Source: a virus. Taken from it: a stretch of DNA of 33,736 bases. Where the stretch lies: the IMG/VR virus record IMGVR_UViG_3300046804_004810, positions 1 to 33,736 of that record; one strand, given 5' to 3'. Below are positions 31,949 through 33,736 of the stretch, piece after piece; positions within the stretch are counted from its first letter, which is position 1; each line of letters opens with the position of its first letter. Both the position numbers and the translations under genes were made by a program. The notes beneath the pieces were generated by a model. It did not search any database. It was not told the DNA's origin and saw nothing but the letters and a program-made list of their open reading frames with translations.

Positions 31949-31953
31949 CAATC

Positions 31954-33027
31954 ATGCTACTCAAAAAGCTAGCCCTTGTGCTGCTTTTTGTAATGTTCAC
32001 TGATGGGGTCATTGCACAGACCACTTATGATTCAAAAACGCTTGTAGATACTAACAGCACGTCGACGTCGACGAGCACTGTTAATACTAATAACAATAGT
32101 ACTAGCACAAGCACTAGTACAAACAATTCTAACGTAAACAGCGTATCAACTAATACTAACAATAATGTCAGTACGTCTACTAACGTTAATACAAATAACA
32201 ACGTAAACAGCGGCACTCAAACGTTTAATAATAATAACGTCAATAGTGGCACGATGACATACAACAATAATAATGTCAACAGCGGCACAATGACTTATAA
32301 TAACAATAACGTTAATACGAGCACATCTACCAACGTTAATACTAACAACAACGTTAATACCGGTACTATGACGTACAATAACAATAACGTCAATAGCAGT
32401 ACTTCTACGAATAATAACAACAACGTTAATACGAGTGTTTCTACAAATACTAATATTAACAACGGTAGCACTACGTCTAATAACACAAATACAAACAACA
32501 ACACAAACACATCTACTAGCACGAACGCTAATAGCAATGTGAACCAAAATATCAATTCCGGCGATATGACGAATCGTAATATCAACACGACCGATATTAC
32601 ACAAAGAGTGATTCAACCTCCTCCAACAGCAATTGCTCCAGCTATGATGTCTGGCGGCAATAATGATTTGTGTACTACCGGCACTAGTGGCAGCGTACAG
32701 ACGCAAATCTTTGGTGTTAGTTCAGGCGGTACTGTTAGAGACGAAAATTGTGAGAGATTGAAGCTTTCCAAGACTCTTTATGATATGGGAATGAAGGTAG
32801 CAGCTGTTGCTACGATGTGTCAAGACCGTAGAGTATTTGACGCTATGTTAGCTGCTGGCACACCTTGCCCTTATGAAGGAAAGATTGGTGACGCAGCAAA
32901 GGTAGCTTGGGAATCGAACCCAGACAAAGTCCCGCAAATCGTCAAGGAAAAACAAGATGATACGTATAAGAAGATTGGCATCGGCGCTTTGCTTGGCCTT
33001 GTTGTGCATAAAGCCTTTGGCTTCTAA
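31954..33027 (+). CDS. Secreted Asn/Thr/Ser-repeat protein with Cys-containing C-terminal domain
   Basis: A 357-residue protein. Residues 1-21 are a Sec signal peptide (MLLKKLALVLLFVMFTDGVI, A-Q cut). Residues about 30-208 are an extreme low-complexity tract of N, T, S, V and G with units such as NNNNVNSGTMTY, probably a beta-solenoid or flexible shaft. The C-terminal domain (about 235-340) is ordered and has four cysteines (DLC, ENCERL, TMCQD, TPCPYEGKIG), ending in a hydrophobic GIGALLGLVVHKAFGF. Exported late in infection, near the spanins. Function unknown. The gene has only a distant GGAG site. Confidence 0.78.
   Translation: MLLKKLALVLLFVMFTDGVIAQTTYDSKTLVDTNSTSTSTSTVNTNNNSTSTSTSTNNSNVNSVSTNTNNNVSTSTNVNTNNNVNSGTQTFNNNNVNSGTMTYNNNNVNSGTMTYNNNNVNTSTSTNVNTNNNVNTGTMTYNNNNVNSSTSTNNNNNVNTSVSTNTNINNGSTTSNNTNTNNNTNTSTSTNANSNVNQNINSGDMTNRNINTTDITQRVIQPPPTAIAPAMMSGGNNDLCTTGTSGSVQTQIFGVSSGGTVRDENCERLKLSKTLYDMGMKVAAVATMCQDRRVFDAMLAAGTPCPYEGKIGDAAKVAWESNPDKVPQIVKEKQDDTYKKIGIGALLGLVVHKAFGF
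32050..32585 (+). repeat. AAT/AAC-rich coding repeat
   Basis: A low-complexity tract of AAT, AAC, ACT and AGC codons encoding the Asn/Thr/Ser repeats. The best unit is about 36 bases (AATAATAACGTCAATAGTGG and similar), repeated with synonymous changes. It is not CRISPR: there are no identical repeats with unique spacers. Confidence 0.8.
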
Positions 33028-33736
33028 TGCTCAGCAACCAGGTACGCTAGATCCAACACAAGTATACACAACTGGGAATATCGTCCAGCCAACAACAACG
33101 AGCAGTGGAGGCACGCCATGGGTCAATGGCGTGTATCAGGACACGTTGAATTGCTGGTCGTTTATTGATGTCTTATTTGGAGGGTATTGTGGCCCCAACG
33201 CAATTGTCCGTCCTGGAGGATCGATCAACTTTTCATACGGAACAACAGACCTCCACCAGGCGCAAGCTATTGCAAGCGTATTGCCTAACTCAGGATCGGG
33301 TCTGAGGGTTAATGGATTCAACTTTGGCTTCACGGCAAAGAACGGTAACGGCTGGGATAATGGAGGCGTCGATACATTAAGTGCTTATACTACATTGTAT
33401 GACGCTAGCGGACAGATAGCTAAGAACTATGTCTATGATTTAAATTATAAGTTCAATTGGACTACATTCAATTATAGTGAAAACTTTACTACTCCCTACG
33501 CAACTAAAGACTTGAGCAATGTGCGTTACGGGTTTGTCGGAAAAGATAACAATTATTGGTTGGGACCATACGGGCCTGAGGTAACGAATGTAAACTTTAG
33601 TTTGAAGTATAGTGTCGATCCATGCTCTGTAAATGTGTTGTCGTCGCCAACTTGTCCAGGGTACCTCGAAGCGCTAGCTAAGTTAGCTCCCACAACGACT
33701 GAATCAGCACCCGCGCCTGTATCTGCTTCTGCGATT
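32957..33736 (+). CDS. Secreted Gly/Asn-rich protein, truncated at right edge
   Basis: The frame is open from ATG 32957 to the last base (260 codons, no stop). The start is set by AAGGA eight bases upstream. MIRIRRLASALCLALLCIKP then LASNAQQ is a clear Sec signal peptide with an A-Q cleavage site. The mature part is Gly/Asn/Tyr-rich and beta-like (GSGLRVNGFNFGFTAKNGNG), with cysteine pairs around NCWSFIDVLFGGYC and DPCSVNVLSSPTC. The gene begins 71 bases inside the previous gene in another frame. Similar signal-peptide proteins occur, from memory, in aquatic phages. Function unknown. Confidence 0.82.
   Translation, partial: MIRIRRLASALCLALLCIKPLASNAQQPGTLDPTQVYTTGNIVQPTTTSSGGTPWVNGVYQDTLNCWSFIDVLFGGYCGPNAIVRPGGSINFSYGTTDLHQAQAIASVLPNSGSGLRVNGFNFGFTAKNGNGWDNGGVDTLSAYTTLYDASGQIAKNYVYDLNYKFNWTTFNYSENFTTPYATKDLSNVRYGFVGKDNNYWLGPYGPEVTNVNFSLKYSVDPCSVNVLSSPTCPGYLEALAKLAPTTTESAPAPVSASAI

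Noticed and set aside
32050-32585. Possible CRISPR-like or satellite repeat
   Set aside because: Units are unequal, coding and synonymous-variable, with no unique spacers.
32146-32706. Reverse frames opposite the Asn/Thr repeat
   Set aside because: Long open frames arise because AAT/AAC-type repeats contain few stops on the other strand; I/V/R-rich shadow.
1-33736. tRNA genes, integrase, transposase or attachment sites
   Set aside because: No cloverleaf-like sequence, recombinase motif or flanking repeat was seen on reading both strands; a covariance-model scan would be needed to exclude tRNAs fully.

Overview
The window is a continuous piece of a T4-superfamily (contractile-tail, myovirus-type) phage genome, of the kind found in aquatic metagenomes. 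The diagnosis rests on a T4-type replication core in one tight operon (family B DNA polymerase gp43, RecA-like UvsX, DnaB-type helicase gp41), T4-like late promoters (core ATAAATA), dense rightward genes with 1-8 base overlaps, and a large block of virion and fibre genes. A two-gene spanin set, including a lipoprotein, implies a Gram-negative host. An IbpA-like small heat-shock protein, a phasin-like protein and a DUF3563-like peptide point weakly to a proteobacterial, perhaps betaproteobacterial, host. No tRNA, CRISPR array, integrase, transposase or attachment site was seen. No intergenic stretch exceeds 300 bases.

Layout. 1-519: one leftward coiled-coil gene running off the left edge. 579-2884: small rightward early or auxiliary genes, namely dCMP deaminase, a rubrerythrin-type diiron protein with a separate rubredoxin, a phasin-like protein, Hsp20 and two tiny genes, with one clear intrinsic terminator. 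2923-13448: the replication and metabolism operon: radical SAM protein, AbrB-like protein, gp43, coiled-coil membrane protein, UvsX, a 2OG-Fe(II) oxygenase-like protein, gp41, a 41-residue membrane peptide and a SprT-like zincin. 13482-20057: a late block that looks like virion-interior cargo. Two of its proteins begin with sequences resembling the T4 capsid-targeting peptide, one of them carrying a ligase-like KxDG motif. A three-part adenylyltransferase-like fusion, a Dps-type ferritin and charged proteins follow. 20096-31206: structural and fibre genes: a collagen-like fibre, conserved structural proteins, a subtilisin-like protease, a small TIG protein and a 1859-residue adhesin with seven LamG-type repeats. 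31215-33736: a spanin pair, then two Sec-signal proteins, the second cut by the right edge.

Regulation visible in the sequence. Early promoters share TGTTGAC, a 17-18 base spacer and a sigma70 -10 box. At two genes (579 and 2923) the start codon lies exactly 6 bases after the -10, so the transcripts should be leaderless. Late promoters share NATAAATA, often extended to ATAAATACTT, and precede the genes at 1812, 13482, 15677, 20096, 25627 and the leftward gene at 519. At 1674-1711 an early and a late promoter overlap ahead of a hairpin-rich leader.

How the genes may work together: early genes supply nucleotides (dCMP deaminase), redox or iron protection and chaperone functions. The core operon replicates and recombines the DNA. 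The late operons build the head with possible packaged enzymes, assemble adhesive fibres and break the outer membrane. The most unusual part is the putative head-cargo enzyme cassette at 13482-17586.
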